DNA of 64,000 nucleotides from positions 1,364,001-1,428,000 of the forward strand of contig NZ_JAODBT010000001.1 of the NCBI RefSeq assembly GCF_027497995.1, read 5' to 3'. This document shows, in pieces, positions 17,161-27,059 of the stretch; within the stretch, counting starts at the first letter, position 1, and every line of letters begins with the position of its first letter. This DNA comes from Stenotrophomonas sp. Iso1. Lineage in GTDB: Bacteria; Pseudomonadota; Gammaproteobacteria; Xanthomonadales; Xanthomonadaceae. The translations under genes were made by a program, and so were the position numbers. Under the pieces are notes generated by a model, which saw nothing but the letters and a program-made list of their open reading frames with translations, did not search any database and was not told the DNA's origin.

Positions 17161-17502
17161 TTACTTCTTGGCTTCTTCAGCAGCGTCCTTGGCTTCGGTT
17201 GCGACGTCCTTAGCGGCTTCGGCAACGTCAGCAGCGGCGCCAGCAGCGGCGTCGGTAGCAGCGCCGGCGGTAGCAGCAGCGGCTTCGCCAGCAGCGTCAG
17301 CAGCGGTGGCGGCGGTGTCAGCAGCAGCCTGGGCAGCGTCAGCGGTAGCAGCGCCAGCGGTGGCAGCAGCGTCAGCAGCGCCCTGGGCTTCGGTAGCGGC
17401 GGCGTCGGCGGTAGCGGCGGCGTCAGCAGCCTGCTCCTGCTTGGAGCAGGCGGTCAGGGCCAGGCCCAGGGCCATCGCGATCAGCAGCTTGTTGATGCTC
17501 AT
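17161..17502 (-). CDS. Alanine-rich coiled-coil lipoprotein 2
   Basis: This 113-residue protein starts with a lipoprotein signal peptide ending in ALTACSK (cysteine near residue 19). A mature region over half alanine follows, patterned as AADAAxxA repeats and ending EAKDAAEEAKK. It looks like a paralogue of the preceding lipoprotein: same architecture, diverged sequence. The repetitive GCAGCAGCG-type codons make the gene prone to slippage. The ATG at 17502 is preceded by GAGGATT. It is probably anchored in the outer or inner membrane as an elongated helix; its role is unknown. Confidence 0.8.
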   Translation of the reverse strand: MSINKLLIAMALGLALTACSKQEQAADAAATADAAATEAQGAADAAATAGAATADAAQAAADTAATAADAAGEAAAATAGAATDAAAGAAADVAEAAKDVATEAKDAAEEAKK

Positions 17503-17624
17503 TGTGTAATCCTCGTCGTGGAAATTTGGCAACGCGCCATTGCGCGCCGGGAACATGATGACAAGCCCATTTCGACTGTCAAGCGATCCCGCATTCATAT
17601 TTCGAAATTTCTTAAATTTCCAAA

Positions 17625-18800
17625 TTAAATCAATTCGATGGCGATAGCAGTTGCTTCGCCGCCACCGATACAGAGTGACGCAACACCACGCTTGAGGCCG
17701 CGTGTGCGCAATGCATTTACCAGCGTAACCACCAGTCGCGCACCCGAAGCACCGATCGGATGGCCCAGTGCGCAGGCGCCACCATTCACGTTGATTTTTT
17801 CGTGCGGGATGCCCAGTTCGCGGATCGGAGCCATCGCCACAACGGCGAATGCTTCGTTGATTTCGAACAGGTCAACGTCTTCGATTTTCCAGCCGGCCTT
17901 GTCCAACACTTTCTTCATAGCGCCGATCGGGGCCGTGGTGAACCACTCCGGTTCCTGCGAGAAGGTGGCATGGCCGGCGATACGGGCCAGCGGCTTCACA
18001 CCGCGGCGTGCAGCTTCGTCGGCCGAGAGCAGCACCACCGCAGCGGCGCCGTCGGAAATACTGGAGGAACTGGCAGCAGTGACACTGCCATCCTTCTTGA
18101 ATGCCGGGCGCAAGGTCGGGATCTTGGCGATGTCCGACTTGCCCGGTTGCTCGTCCTGGTTGAACTCCACTTCACCCTTGCGGGTAGCAACCTTGACCGC
18201 AACGATCTCGTCATTGAACGCACCATTGGCCTGTGCGGCCTGTGCGCGGGTGACCGACTCGATGGCGTAGGCGTCCTGTTCTTCGCGGGTGAAGCCGTAC
18301 TTGGCGACGGTGCCTTCAGCGAACACACCCATCGCCTGGCCGTCGTACGGATTGGTCAGGCCGTCCCACGCCATGTGGTCCACTGCCTGAAAGTTGCCGT
18401 AGCGGTTGCCGGTGCGCGAGTTCGGGAGCATGTGCGGGGCATTGGACATGGATTCCATGCCGCCGGCGACCACGATGCTGGCCGAGCCGGCCTTGATCAG
18501 GTCATGGCCCAACATGATGGCCTTCATGCCCGAGCCACACACTTTGTTGAGCGTGGTGGCGCCGGTGCTGGTCGGCAAGCCAGCAGCCAACGACGCTTGA
18601 CGCGCCGGTGCCTGGCCCAGGTTGGCCGGCAGAACGCAGCCCATGATTACTTCGGAGACGTCGGCGGCGGGAATGCCGGACTGCTCCATGGCCGCGCTGA
18701 TGGCAGCTGCGCCCAAGGTCGGGGTGGGTACACCGTTGAACTGACCCAGAAAGGAGCCAATGGCGGTACGTTTGGCGGCGGCGATGACGATGTCGGACAT
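17625..18800 (-). CDS. Acetyl-CoA C-acetyltransferase (thiolase)
   Basis: This 391-residue thiolase condenses two acetyl-CoA or cleaves acetoacetyl-CoA. The acylated cysteine is in NKVCGSGMKA. The C-terminal motifs NGGACALGHPIGASG and CIGGGEATA carry the catalytic His and second Cys. EINEAFAV is also present. The length and motifs fit the biosynthetic/acetoacetyl type. ATG 18800 is preferred over an in-frame TTG two codons upstream. It is divergent from the autotransporter gene across 181 bases. Together with the AidB-like, leucine dehydrogenase and IcmF genes it suggests acyl-CoA catabolism. Confidence 0.93.
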   Translation of the reverse strand: MSDIVIAAAKRTAIGSFLGQFNGVPTPTLGAAAISAAMEQSGIPAADVSEVIMGCVLPANLGQAPARQASLAAGLPTSTGATTLNKVCGSGMKAIMLGHDLIKAGSASIVVAGGMESMSNAPHMLPNSRTGNRYGNFQAVDHMAWDGLTNPYDGQAMGVFAEGTVAKYGFTREEQDAYAIESVTRAQAAQANGAFNDEIVAVKVATRKGEVEFNQDEQPGKSDIAKIPTLRPAFKKDGSVTAASSSSISDGAAAVVLLSADEAARRGVKPLARIAGHATFSQEPEWFTTAPIGAMKKVLDKAGWKIEDVDLFEINEAFAVVAMAPIRELGIPHEKINVNGGACALGHPIGASGARLVVTLVNALRTRGLKRGVASLCIGGGEATAIAIELI

Positions 18801-18981
18801 GAGCAATCTCGGTTATACCTTGCGGCAATTATCGAACGTCGCCGGCGCGTGGCCCATTGGACCAACGGCACATCCGGCGGACTGTGGATTGTCGCTGCAG
18901 TATAGAAGGTCGGTGCCATGGAGCTGGACACCGGTAATACCTGAATTGGCAGCAGTACCTAACTAAGGAACGGAGAACGGT

Positions 18982-21849
18982 ATGGGCAGGAACATATATG
19001 CGCATGGTGTGCTGGCCAGTTCGCTGGCGTTGGTGTTGAGCGCGTGTGGTGGTGGCGGCGGATCAAAGTCCAGCCCACCAGTGTCGCCGCCGCCCACTGC
19101 GCCGCCCGTCATACCCCCCGTCATACCACCACCCATCACGCCGCCGCCGATTCCGCAGCCGGCCTTCGACGCGCACCTGGCGCTGACCAACGCCAAGGCG
19201 GCGCAGGCGATGGGCTTGACCGGTGCTGGTTACCGCATTGGTGTGGTCGACTCGGGTGTGATGCGCAATCACCCCGCCCTGGCGGGGCGCGTGGTGGCCA
19301 ATTACTTCTATCTGGATCCTGCCAGAAACAACGTCAACGTCGATGATGTGGTCGGTCACGGCACGGCGGTGGCTGAGCTGGCAGCCGGTGCGGCGGTCGG
19401 TTCGTGGCCGGGGGGTATCGCGCCGGGGGCGCAGATCGTCTCGGCACGCATCATCAGCGACACGCGGCCCACCGACGACGGTTCCGGGCAAGGCAATGAA
19501 GTAGATGGTGCGCTGGGTTTCGCGTCGATCCACGATGACCTGATCCGTGCCGGCGTGCGCATCATGAACAACTCCTGGGGCGGCCTGTATTGGAGTAAGC
19601 CCACGGCCACCGCACCCATTGCTGCCGAGTACCGCCCCTTCATCATCAACAACGATGGCCTGGTGGTGTTCGCCACCGGCAATGAATCGCGCGCCAATCC
19701 GTCGAGCATGGCGGCGCTGCCGAGCCAGCCCGGCCCCAATGGCACCATGCCAGCGGCGGATCTGGAGCGTGGCTGGCTGGCGGTAGCCGCATTGGATACT
19801 GCCAACCCCACACAGTTGGCGTCCTACTCCAATGCCTGTGGCGTGGCGAAGAACTACTGCCTGGTTGCCCCGGGCACGGCCGCTTATGTCAGCGCTCAAA
19901 GCACTGCCGGCAACCTGAGTTATCAGTACAACAGCGGCACTTCGTTCTCTGCGCCGTTGGTGTCTGGTGCTGCGGCGCTGGTGTGGCAGGCGTTCCCGTA
20001 TTTCAACAATGATCTGGTGCGGCAGACGCTGCTCGGTACCGCCACGGATCTGGGTACACCGGGGCCGGATGCGCAGTTCGGCTATGGCTTGCTCAACGTC
20101 GGCAAGGCGGTGAAGGGGCCGGCGAAGTTCGACTGGGGCGATACGGTGGTCAACGTCAATCAGCTCGGGCTGGGCTCGGTGTGGAGCAATGACATCAGTG
20201 GCAGTGGTGGGCTGGTGAAACAAGGTGAAGGTGCACTGAGTCTGTCGGGGAGCAACACCTACAGCGGCGCCACCCGCATCGAGCGCGGCACCTTGGCACT
20301 GCGAGATGGCAGTTCGATCCGCTCCAACGTCACCATCACCCCGCAGTCCAATCCAACAATGGCAGCGCTGCAGTTTCTCAACGGCGATACCCGCGTGGTG
20401 GGCAATGTCGACAACGGCGGCAGTGTATTGCTGCTGGGTGCGGACAGTAGTGGAACCATCGAGGGCAATTACGTGCAGCGTGCCGGTGGGCAGCTGATGA
20501 TTGCGTTGGGGGCAAAAGCGCTACAAGTAAGTGGAACAGCGACATTGGACGGCGGCGTGGTGATCAATGGCATCGTGAATGGCTACGTCCCACAGGACGG
20601 CAGGCGTCAGGATCTGATCCGTGCCGGCAGCGGTGTGAGCGGTCAATTCGCCACGCCCGCCACCGTGACCCAGAACACCGGCCTGAGCCTGCTGCAGAGC
20701 CACTACGGCTATGACCCCAACAATGCATGGTTGATGCTGGACCAGGTGAGCGTGACCAGCGCAGCGCGTTCGGCGGGGGTGGGCATCCAGGCGATGTCGG
20801 TGGCGCAGCGGGTGGAGCAGGCATTTGAGCTGCTGGACGGCGATATCGCATTGCAGGGAAGTGCGTTCGGTGCCGCAGCAGCGGCCGTGCAGCAGAGCGG
20901 GGGCGGTTTCAGTGGTTTGAGCAGCAGCCTTGAAAGCCTGTCAGGCAAGGCGCATGCAGCGGCGACGGCAATGACCTTCGACAGCGTCGACATGAACCGT
21001 CGCGCGCTTTCGACACAGTTTGCTGATGCGTCGGCCGGGCCGCTTCAGTGGCGCAGCTGGACGCGCGCGCTGGGCGGAGGGGGGCAGGGCGGCTATCTCG
21101 GCAGCGACTACAACGTGGGCGGCTGGATGATGGGCGGGGAAGCGCCCATCGCAGGCAATGGCGTGCTCGGGTTTGCGTTCGGCGAAACCCGTGCCAATGC
21201 CACGGCCGGAGTGGCGCAGGATCGTAGCCGCGACCGGCAGACGCAGTCCCAGCTGTACGCTGGTTGGCGCATGGGCGATGCCTATGTGTTGGGACAGGCG
21301 GGCTTTGGCCAATACCAACGCGAGCTGGACCGCGGCCTGCTGCTTGGCAATGAACGCGCGGGCGTGCACTCGCGTTATAGCGGCAACTTCCTGTCCGGCA
21401 GCCTGGAAAGCGGCTATCGCCTGGGGCAGGGTGCCGCCACGCTCACGCCTTACCTGGGCGCGGAGTACACCCGTATTGATAACGACGCCTTCCGCGAACA
21501 GGGCGGCTACGGTTTCGGCTTGCGTGCGGATGACTGGAGCAGCAGTCGCACGCAGGCTTTGGCTGGTCTGCGTGGTCAGTACCTGTGGAAGCGCTTTGCA
21601 TTCAATGGTTATGCCGAGTGGCAGCAGACGCTGGATGGCAGTGGCCTGACCTTGGACGCTGGTTTTGTTGGCGTGGATGCGTGGGCACCGCTGTCAGGGT
21701 TGCAGCCGTCGCGGTCGGGCGGCCTGCTCGGAATGTCGGCAGACGCATGGTTGTCGCGCAAGACGCGGCTGTCGTTGGGCTACGACCAGCGTTTCGGCCC
21801 ACGCGGCGATAACCGGCAGGTGTCGCTACGGTTCCAGCGGGAGCTTTGA
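18982..21849 (+). CDS. Lipoprotein-type subtilase autotransporter
   Basis: This 955-residue protein has a signal peptide ending in the lipobox LSAC (C22), then a proline-rich linker (about 31-60). An S8 subtilisin domain follows with catalytic D90 (VVDSGV), H126 (GHGTAVAE) and S321 (GTSFSAP). A passenger-associated repeat (KQGEGALSLSGSNTYSGAT, about 413-431) leads into a beta-helical stretch and an autotransporter barrel from about residue 680 to the end. Known proteases with lipobox and barrel, such as NalP and SphB1, are surface-anchored and process other secreted proteins; the same role is inferred here. GGAG lies 6 bases before the ATG. Confidence 0.92.
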   Translation: MGRNIYAHGVLASSLALVLSACGGGGGSKSSPPVSPPPTAPPVIPPVIPPPITPPPIPQPAFDAHLALTNAKAAQAMGLTGAGYRIGVVDSGVMRNHPALAGRVVANYFYLDPARNNVNVDDVVGHGTAVAELAAGAAVGSWPGGIAPGAQIVSARIISDTRPTDDGSGQGNEVDGALGFASIHDDLIRAGVRIMNNSWGGLYWSKPTATAPIAAEYRPFIINNDGLVVFATGNESRANPSSMAALPSQPGPNGTMPAADLERGWLAVAALDTANPTQLASYSNACGVAKNYCLVAPGTAAYVSAQSTAGNLSYQYNSGTSFSAPLVSGAAALVWQAFPYFNNDLVRQTLLGTATDLGTPGPDAQFGYGLLNVGKAVKGPAKFDWGDTVVNVNQLGLGSVWSNDISGSGGLVKQGEGALSLSGSNTYSGATRIERGTLALRDGSSIRSNVTITPQSNPTMAALQFLNGDTRVVGNVDNGGSVLLLGADSSGTIEGNYVQRAGGQLMIALGAKALQVSGTATLDGGVVINGIVNGYVPQDGRRQDLIRAGSGVSGQFATPATVTQNTGLSLLQSHYGYDPNNAWLMLDQVSVTSAARSAGVGIQAMSVAQRVEQAFELLDGDIALQGSAFGAAAAAVQQSGGGFSGLSSSLESLSGKAHAAATAMTFDSVDMNRRALSTQFADASAGPLQWRSWTRALGGGGQGGYLGSDYNVGGWMMGGEAPIAGNGVLGFAFGETRANATAGVAQDRSRDRQTQSQLYAGWRMGDAYVLGQAGFGQYQRELDRGLLLGNERAGVHSRYSGNFLSGSLESGYRLGQGAATLTPYLGAEYTRIDNDAFREQGGYGFGLRADDWSSSRTQALAGLRGQYLWKRFAFNGYAEWQQTLDGSGLTLDAGFVGVDAWAPLSGLQPSRSGGLLGMSADAWLSRKTRLSLGYDQRFGPRGDNRQVSLRFQREL

Positions 21850-21865
21850 TGCGGGAGTGAGTAAA

Positions 21866-21991
21866 CAGGAGTGAGAGAAGGGCGGTAGTGGCCTTTTCTC
21901 ATTCCTGCGTGTGCTCGTTTGCTCTGCAGGCGTGAGAAACGAAAAAGTGAGGAACAAGAGAGGGCGGTTTAGCCTTTCTTTCACTCCTCAC
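21866..21991. repeat. Two related imperfect hairpins
   Basis: CAGGAGTGAGAGAAGGGC pairs with GCCTTTTCTCATTCCTG at 21866-21907, and GTGAGGA...AGGGC pairs with AGCCTTTCTTTCACTCCTCAC at 21947-21991. Both share an AGGGCGGT(A/T) loop region and flanking GTGAG words, so they are copies of one element. They lie between the convergent autotransporter and leucine dehydrogenase genes and could terminate both. Confidence 0.6.
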
Positions 21992-21997
21992 TTCTGC

Positions 21998-23095
21998 TTA
22001 TTCGCCGCGCAGGCGATTCATGCGCGGGGTGGAACGGCCCATTGGCAATTTCAACTTGCCGATGGCTTCCAGGCGGACTTCGGCGATCCGGTCTGCCGCG
22101 CGCTGCGGGGAGATGTCATCACGCTCGGATTGATCGAAGATCTTGCCGAGGTTGTGGTAAATGCTGCGAATCAAGCGCATCGCGCGTTCGCGGTTATAGC
22201 CGTCGATTTCCAGCGACACGTTCATTACGCCGCCGGCATTGACCGCGTAATCCGGTGCCCACAGTACGCCGCGCTTGTACAGCTCATCGCCCACGGCGTG
22301 GCTGGCCAGCTGGTTGTTGGCGGTGCCGCAGATAACCTTGGCTTTGAGGCGGTCAAGCGTATCCATGCCGATGCCGCCTTCCATCGCGCAGGGCGCGAAT
22401 ACATCGGCAGCTACATCGTAAATTGCATCGGGCTTGACGGCTTCGCAGCCGTATTCGGTAACCGCACGTTGCACCAGCACCGGATCCAGGTCGGTCACAT
22501 AGAGTTTGGCGCCGCGCTCGCGCAACAGCTTCACCAGCTCCATGCCGATGTGGCCCAGGCCTTGTACAGCGATGCTGACCTTGCCCACTTCCTCATGGCC
22601 GAATTTGCGTTTGATGGAGGCCATCAAGGCCTGCAGTGCGCCGTAGGCGGTGAACGGTGCCGGGTCGCCGGAGCCACCATGCACCTGGTGCACGCCGGTG
22701 ACGTAGCCGGTTTCCAGGTAAATGTTTTCCATGTCGTTGACGTCGGTACCCACGTCTTCGGCAGTGAAATAGCGACCGCCCAGAGCCTCGACCTGACGGC
22801 CGAAGGCGCGGAACAAGACTTCGCTTTTTTCGGTTTTGGGGTCGCCGATGATGACGGCTTTGCCGCCGCCTACGTTCAGCCCTGCCAGGGCGTTCTTGTA
22901 GGTCATGGTCCGGCTCAAGCGCAGGACATCGCGCAACGCGTCATCGGTATTGGCGTAGGGGCGCATGCGCACGCCGCCCAAGGCAGGGCCCAGGGTGGTG
23001 TTGTGGATGGCGATGATCGCCTTCAGGCCTGCTTCGCGGTTCTGACAGAACACGACCTGTTCATGGCCGGAAGTCTCGAGGGTTTCGAAAAGCAT
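21998..23095 (-). CDS. ldh: Leucine dehydrogenase (Glu/Leu/Phe/Val dehydrogenase family)
   Basis: This 365-residue NAD-dependent amino acid dehydrogenase deaminates branched-chain amino acids to 2-oxoacids. The catalytic lysine region is LNVGGGKAVIIGDP; LGPALGGVRM is the substrate-binding strand. The Rossmann motif is VQGLGHIGMELVKLL. The size and motifs fit leucine/valine rather than glutamate dehydrogenases. GGGAG 6 bases before the codon at 23095 fixes that start, although the frame is open upstream to 23164. It is divergent from icmF, whose product acts on an acyl-CoA derived from valine. Confidence 0.9.
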   Translation of the reverse strand: MLFETLETSGHEQVVFCQNREAGLKAIIAIHNTTLGPALGGVRMRPYANTDDALRDVLRLSRTMTYKNALAGLNVGGGKAVIIGDPKTEKSEVLFRAFGRQVEALGGRYFTAEDVGTDVNDMENIYLETGYVTGVHQVHGGSGDPAPFTAYGALQALMASIKRKFGHEEVGKVSIAVQGLGHIGMELVKLLRERGAKLYVTDLDPVLVQRAVTEYGCEAVKPDAIYDVAADVFAPCAMEGGIGMDTLDRLKAKVICGTANNQLASHAVGDELYKRGVLWAPDYAVNAGGVMNVSLEIDGYNRERAMRLIRSIYHNLGKIFDQSERDDISPQRAADRIAEVRLEAIGKLKLPMGRSTPRMNRLRGE

Positions 23096-23398
23096 GGAAG
23101 CTCCCATAGCGGCTTTTGCCACAACGTCAGTGATCTTGCTGCCAAATGGCGGCCCATAAAACAAAAATGCGACTTCGTCGTTGGGGTGACGGGTCGCGAG
23201 GGCGCCATTCTAATCCATTCCCGGTACGGGAAGTGTTCAGGCAAGCATGCCTGATACGGCTCTTCGTCAACCCTCACGGGCCTTCACGTCCATTGCCGAT
23301 AGCGCAAACCCTGAAAAGGTCACGCTGCGCTGCAACCTGACCTACCGCGCGCGCGGTTCTATGATCGGTTGCAACAGAAACCGGATGTTGCACGGCCC
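23096..23398. other. Divergent intergenic region ldh/icmF
   Basis: These 303 bases separate the divergent leucine dehydrogenase and icmF starts and must hold promoters for both. A short CGCGCGCGCG run lies just before icmF. I see no gene, no clear operator palindrome and no riboswitch. Confidence 0.5.
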
Positions 23399-26300
23399 AT
23401 GAGTACCCCCGCCTCCCAGCTCCCGCAGACGCAGCCAGAAAACACTCCGCTGCGTTTTGTCACCGCCGCCAGCTTGTTTGACGGTCACGATGCGGCCATC
23501 AACATCATGCGCCGCCTGATCCAGGCGCAGGGCGCGGAGGTGATCCATCTGGGCCACAACCGCAGCGTCGAGGACGTGGTGCGGGCGGCGCTGCAGGAAG
23601 ATGCTGACGCCATTGCCTTGTCGTCGTACCAGGGCGGTCATGTCGAGTACTTCAAGTACATGGTGGATATGCTGCGGGAACGCGGCGCTGGCCACATCAA
23701 GGTATTCGGCGGTGGTGGCGGCACCATCACGCCAGAGGAAATACGCGAGCTGCAGGCCTATGGCGTGGAGCGCATCTACCACCCCAATGACGGCATGAAG
23801 ATGGGGCTGGTGGAGATGATCGAGGATGTGGTCCAGCGTGCTGATGGCGCGCGGGAGCAGGGAGTCGGAAATCTGGAAGGCGAGGCGTCGGGCGCGCCGG
23901 ACATCAATGATGAAATCGGCATTGGTCGCGTACTGAGTGCGCTCGAAGACGGTCGCTTTACCGACACCGAACTTGAGAAGCTGCGCAAGCAATGGGCAAA
24001 GGCTGACGGACAATCCCCGTTCCCCGCTGCCCAATCCCCGCTGACTCCGGTCATCGGCATTACCGGTACCGGTGGCGCCGGCAAGTCGTCGGTGACCGAC
24101 GAACTGCTTAATCGCTTCCTGGCCAATTTCCCGCAGATGCGCATCGCGGTAATTTCAGTGGACCCCACCCGCCGCCGTACCGGTGGCGCGCTGCTGGGTG
24201 ACCGCATCCGCATGAACTCGTTGCGTTCCAAGCGCGTGTACATGCGCTCGATGGCGACCCGTCGCCAGCACGCGGCGATCAATACGGTGCTGCGCGATTG
24301 CATCGGCTTCCTGAAGTCGTTGCATTTCGATCTGGTGATCGTGGAGACCGCAGGTATCGGTCAAAGTGATTCGGAGATTGTCGACCTGGTCGATTTCCCG
24401 ATGTACGTGATGACCAGTGATTTCGGTGCGCCGAGCCAGTTGGAAAAAATCGACATGCTCGATTACGCCGAGCTGGTGGTGCTGAACAAGTTCGACAAGC
24501 GCGGTGCCGAAGACGCGCTGCGTGATGTGCGCAAACAGTGGAAGCGCAACCGCGTTGCTTTCACGATGAAGGATGAGGATGTACCGGTTTACCCGACCAT
24601 CGCCAGCCAGTTCAATGATCCCGGCATCAGCTGGATGTTCGCGAATCTGTGCCGCTTGTTGCGTGAGAAGCGGGGCACGGGGAAGGGCGAGCTGGGAGTT
24701 GAAAGTTCCGGCTGCACGCTCGTCCCGCAGATCGACACGACGTTGAAAGAGCCGCGTGCCACGGTGCTGATCCCGGGCAGTCGCGTGCGTTACCTTGCCG
24801 AGATTGCCGAGCAGGGCCGCGGCATCAATGCGCGTATTGAATCGCAGGCTGAAGTTGCCGAGCGCGCGCAGAGCGTGTGGCAGGCATTGAAGGAGCTGGG
24901 TGATGTGGCGCTGCCGGGCGCGTTGGACCTGTATGCAGCAGATGCACTGACCGGCAGTGACGTCGACAACAGCGTTCGCACCCTGCGCCAGCGATACAAC
25001 GATGCGGTGCAGACCCTGGATTCCGATGCACTGCGCCTGCTGCGCGAGTGGCCGGCACGCTTGAAGTCGATCACTGATCCGGTCAACGAATATCACGTGC
25101 GTGGCAAGACCATTGCGGTGGAGAACTACCGCGAATCGCTCAGCCACCAGCAGATTCCCAAGATTGCTGCTCCCACCTATCGCAGTTGGGGTGAGTTGCT
25201 GGTGTTCCTGCAGAAAGAGAACCTGCCCGGTTCCTATCCGTATACCGGTGGTGTGTATCCGTACCGCCGTACCGGCGAAGATCCGATCCGCATGTTCGCG
25301 GGCGAGGGCACGCCGGAGCGCACCAATCGTCGCTTCCATTACCTGAGTGTTGGCCAGCCAGCCGCGCGTCTTTCTACCGCATTCGACAGCGTCACGCTGT
25401 ATGGCGAAGACCCCGCGCCGCGCCCGGATATCTACGGCAAGATCGGCAACTCCGGCGTCAACATCCCTACGCTGGATGACATGAAGAAGCTGTATTCCGG
25501 CTTCGACCTGTGTGCGCCGACTACGTCGGTGTCGATGACCATCAATGGGCCTGCGCCGATGATCCTGGCGATGTTCATGAACACCGCCGTTGATCAACAG
25601 GTTGAAAAATACCTGAAGGAGGATCCCGCGCGCTGGGCCGATGCCGAGGCAAAGATTGCGAAGATCTTTGAAGGCCGGAGCCGGCCGCAGTATCACGGCG
25701 ATTTGCCACCGACCAATGATGGCCTTGGTCTTGCGTTGCTGGGCGTCACCGGCGACCAGCTGGTGGACGCCGATACCTATGCGCGCATCAAGACGGAAAC
25801 ACTGTCCACGGTGCGCGGCACGGTGCAGGCAGACATCCTGAAGGAAGACCAGGCGCAGAACACCTGCATCTTCTCCACCGAATTCGCGTTGCGGATGATG
25901 GGGGATATTCAGCAGTACTTTGTCGACAACAAGGTGCGCAACTTCTATTCGGTGTCGATCTCCGGTTATCACATCGCAGAAGCCGGCGCGAACCCCGTCA
26001 GCCAGTTGGCTTTCACGCTGTCCAACGGCTTCACCATCGTCGAGTACTACCTGGCGCGTGGCATGAAGATCGATGACTTCGCGCCGAACCTGTCGTTCTT
26101 CTTCTCCAACGGCATGGACCCGGAGTACACGGTGATTGGCCGCGTCGCGCGACGCATCTGGGCGCGTGCCATGCGCGAGCGCTATGGCGCCAACGAGCGC
26201 AGCCAGATGATGAAGTACCACATTCAGACATCAGGCCGCTCACTGCACGCGCAGGAAATCCAGTTCAACGATATCCGCACCACGCTGCAGGCGTTGTATG

Positions 26301-26986
26301 CGTTGTTCGATAACTGCAACAGCCTGCATACCAATGCTTACGACGAAGCGATCACCACGCCCACTGAGGAAAGCGTGCGTCGTGCGGTGGCGATCCAGAT
26401 GATCATCAACAAGGAGTTGGGGCTGAATTTCTGCGAGAACCCGTGGCAGGGCAGCTTCATTGTCGACAAGCTCACCGATATTGTTGAAGAAGCCGTGTAC
26501 AAGGAGTTTGAGGCGATCAGCGAACGTGGTGGCGTGCTTGGCGCGATGGACACCATGTACCAGCGCGGCAAGATCCAGGAAGAGTCGCTGTACTACGAGC
26601 ACAAGAAGCACGACGGCAGTCTGCCGCTGGTGGGCGTCAACATGTTTCTGCCGAAGGAACATGCCGGTGAAGTGGCGACCGAGATCGAATTGATCCGTTC
26701 CACGGAAGAAGAGAAGGGCCAACAGATCGAGAACGTGCACACCTGGCAGCGCAATCGCAATGCGTTGGCGCCGGCTGGCGAAACCTCGCATGCGCATGAG
26801 GTTGGAGATGGTGCTGCCAATGAAAGCGATGTGCACGACGGCCATGGCCTGGCCTATCTGCAGAAGACTGCACGTGATCGACGCAATGTATTTGAAGCAT
26901 TGATCGAAGCGGTCAAGACCCACAGCCTGGGTCAGATCAGCCACGCGCTGTACGACGTGGGTGGCGAGTACCGACGCAACATGTAA
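23399..26986 (+). CDS. icmF: Fused isobutyryl-CoA mutase IcmF
   Basis: This 1195-residue adenosylcobalamin enzyme fuses three parts. The B12-binding domain (about 18-145) carries the cobalt ligand H30 in FDGHD, SSYQGGH and GGGGG. A MeaI-type P-loop GTPase chaperone domain has Walker A GTGGAGKS at 223-230. The mutase TIM-barrel domain contains [14 protein letters not shown] and [13 protein letters not shown]. This arrangement identifies IcmF, which interconverts isobutyryl-CoA and n-butyryl-CoA (some members also act on isovaleryl/pivalyl-CoA), with the chaperone loading B12. ATG 23399 is chosen over the TTG at 23369. Three interdomain linkers contain low-complexity sequence. Confidence 0.93.
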   Translation: MSTPASQLPQTQPENTPLRFVTAASLFDGHDAAINIMRRLIQAQGAEVIHLGHNRSVEDVVRAALQEDADAIALSSYQGGHVEYFKYMVDMLRERGAGHIKVFGGGGGTITPEEIRELQAYGVERIYHPNDGMKMGLVEMIEDVVQRADGAREQGVGNLEGEASGAPDINDEIGIGRVLSALEDGRFTDTELEKLRKQWAKADGQSPFPAAQSPLTPVIGITGTGGAGKSSVTDELLNRFLANFPQMRIAVISVDPTRRRTGGALLGDRIRMNSLRSKRVYMRSMATRRQHAAINTVLRDCIGFLKSLHFDLVIVETAGIGQSDSEIVDLVDFPMYVMTSDFGAPSQLEKIDMLDYAELVVLNKFDKRGAEDALRDVRKQWKRNRVAFTMKDEDVPVYPTIASQFNDPGISWMFANLCRLLREKRGTGKGELGVESSGCTLVPQIDTTLKEPRATVLIPGSRVRYLAEIAEQGRGINARIESQAEVAERAQSVWQALKELGDVALPGALDLYAADALTGSDVDNSVRTLRQRYNDAVQTLDSDALRLLREWPARLKSITDPVNEYHVRGKTIAVENYRESLSHQQIPKIAAPTYRSWGELLVFLQKENLPGSYPYTGGVYPYRRTGEDPIRMFAGEGTPERTNRRFHYLSVGQPAARLSTAFDSVTLYGEDPAPRPDIYGKIGNSGVNIPTLDDMKKLYSGFDLCAPTTSVSMTINGPAPMILAMFMNTAVDQQVEKYLKEDPARWADAEAKIAKIFEGRSRPQYHGDLPPTNDGLGLALLGVTGDQLVDADTYARIKTETLSTVRGTVQADILKEDQAQNTCIFSTEFALRMMGDIQQYFVDNKVRNFYSVSISGYHIAEAGANPVSQLAFTLSNGFTIVEYYLARGMKIDDFAPNLSFFFSNGMDPEYTVIGRVARRIWARAMRERYGANERSQMMKYHIQTSGRSLHAQEIQFNDIRTTLQALYALFDNCNSLHTNAYDEAITTPTEESVRRAVAIQMIINKELGLNFCENPWQGSFIVDKLTDIVEEAVYKEFEAISERGGVLGAMDTMYQRGKIQEESLYYEHKKHDGSLPLVGVNMFLPKEHAGEVATEIELIRSTEEEKGQQIENVHTWQRNRNALAPAGETSHAHEVGDGAANESDVHDGHGLAYLQKTARDRRNVFEALIEAVKTHSLGQISHALYDVGGEYRRNM

Positions 26987-27059
26987 GCCACTACGCTGGA
27001 TTGTCCGGTCATGGAGTGGGTTGCTACTCTGGGCCGGACACTCAACAGCGGGCGGCACT

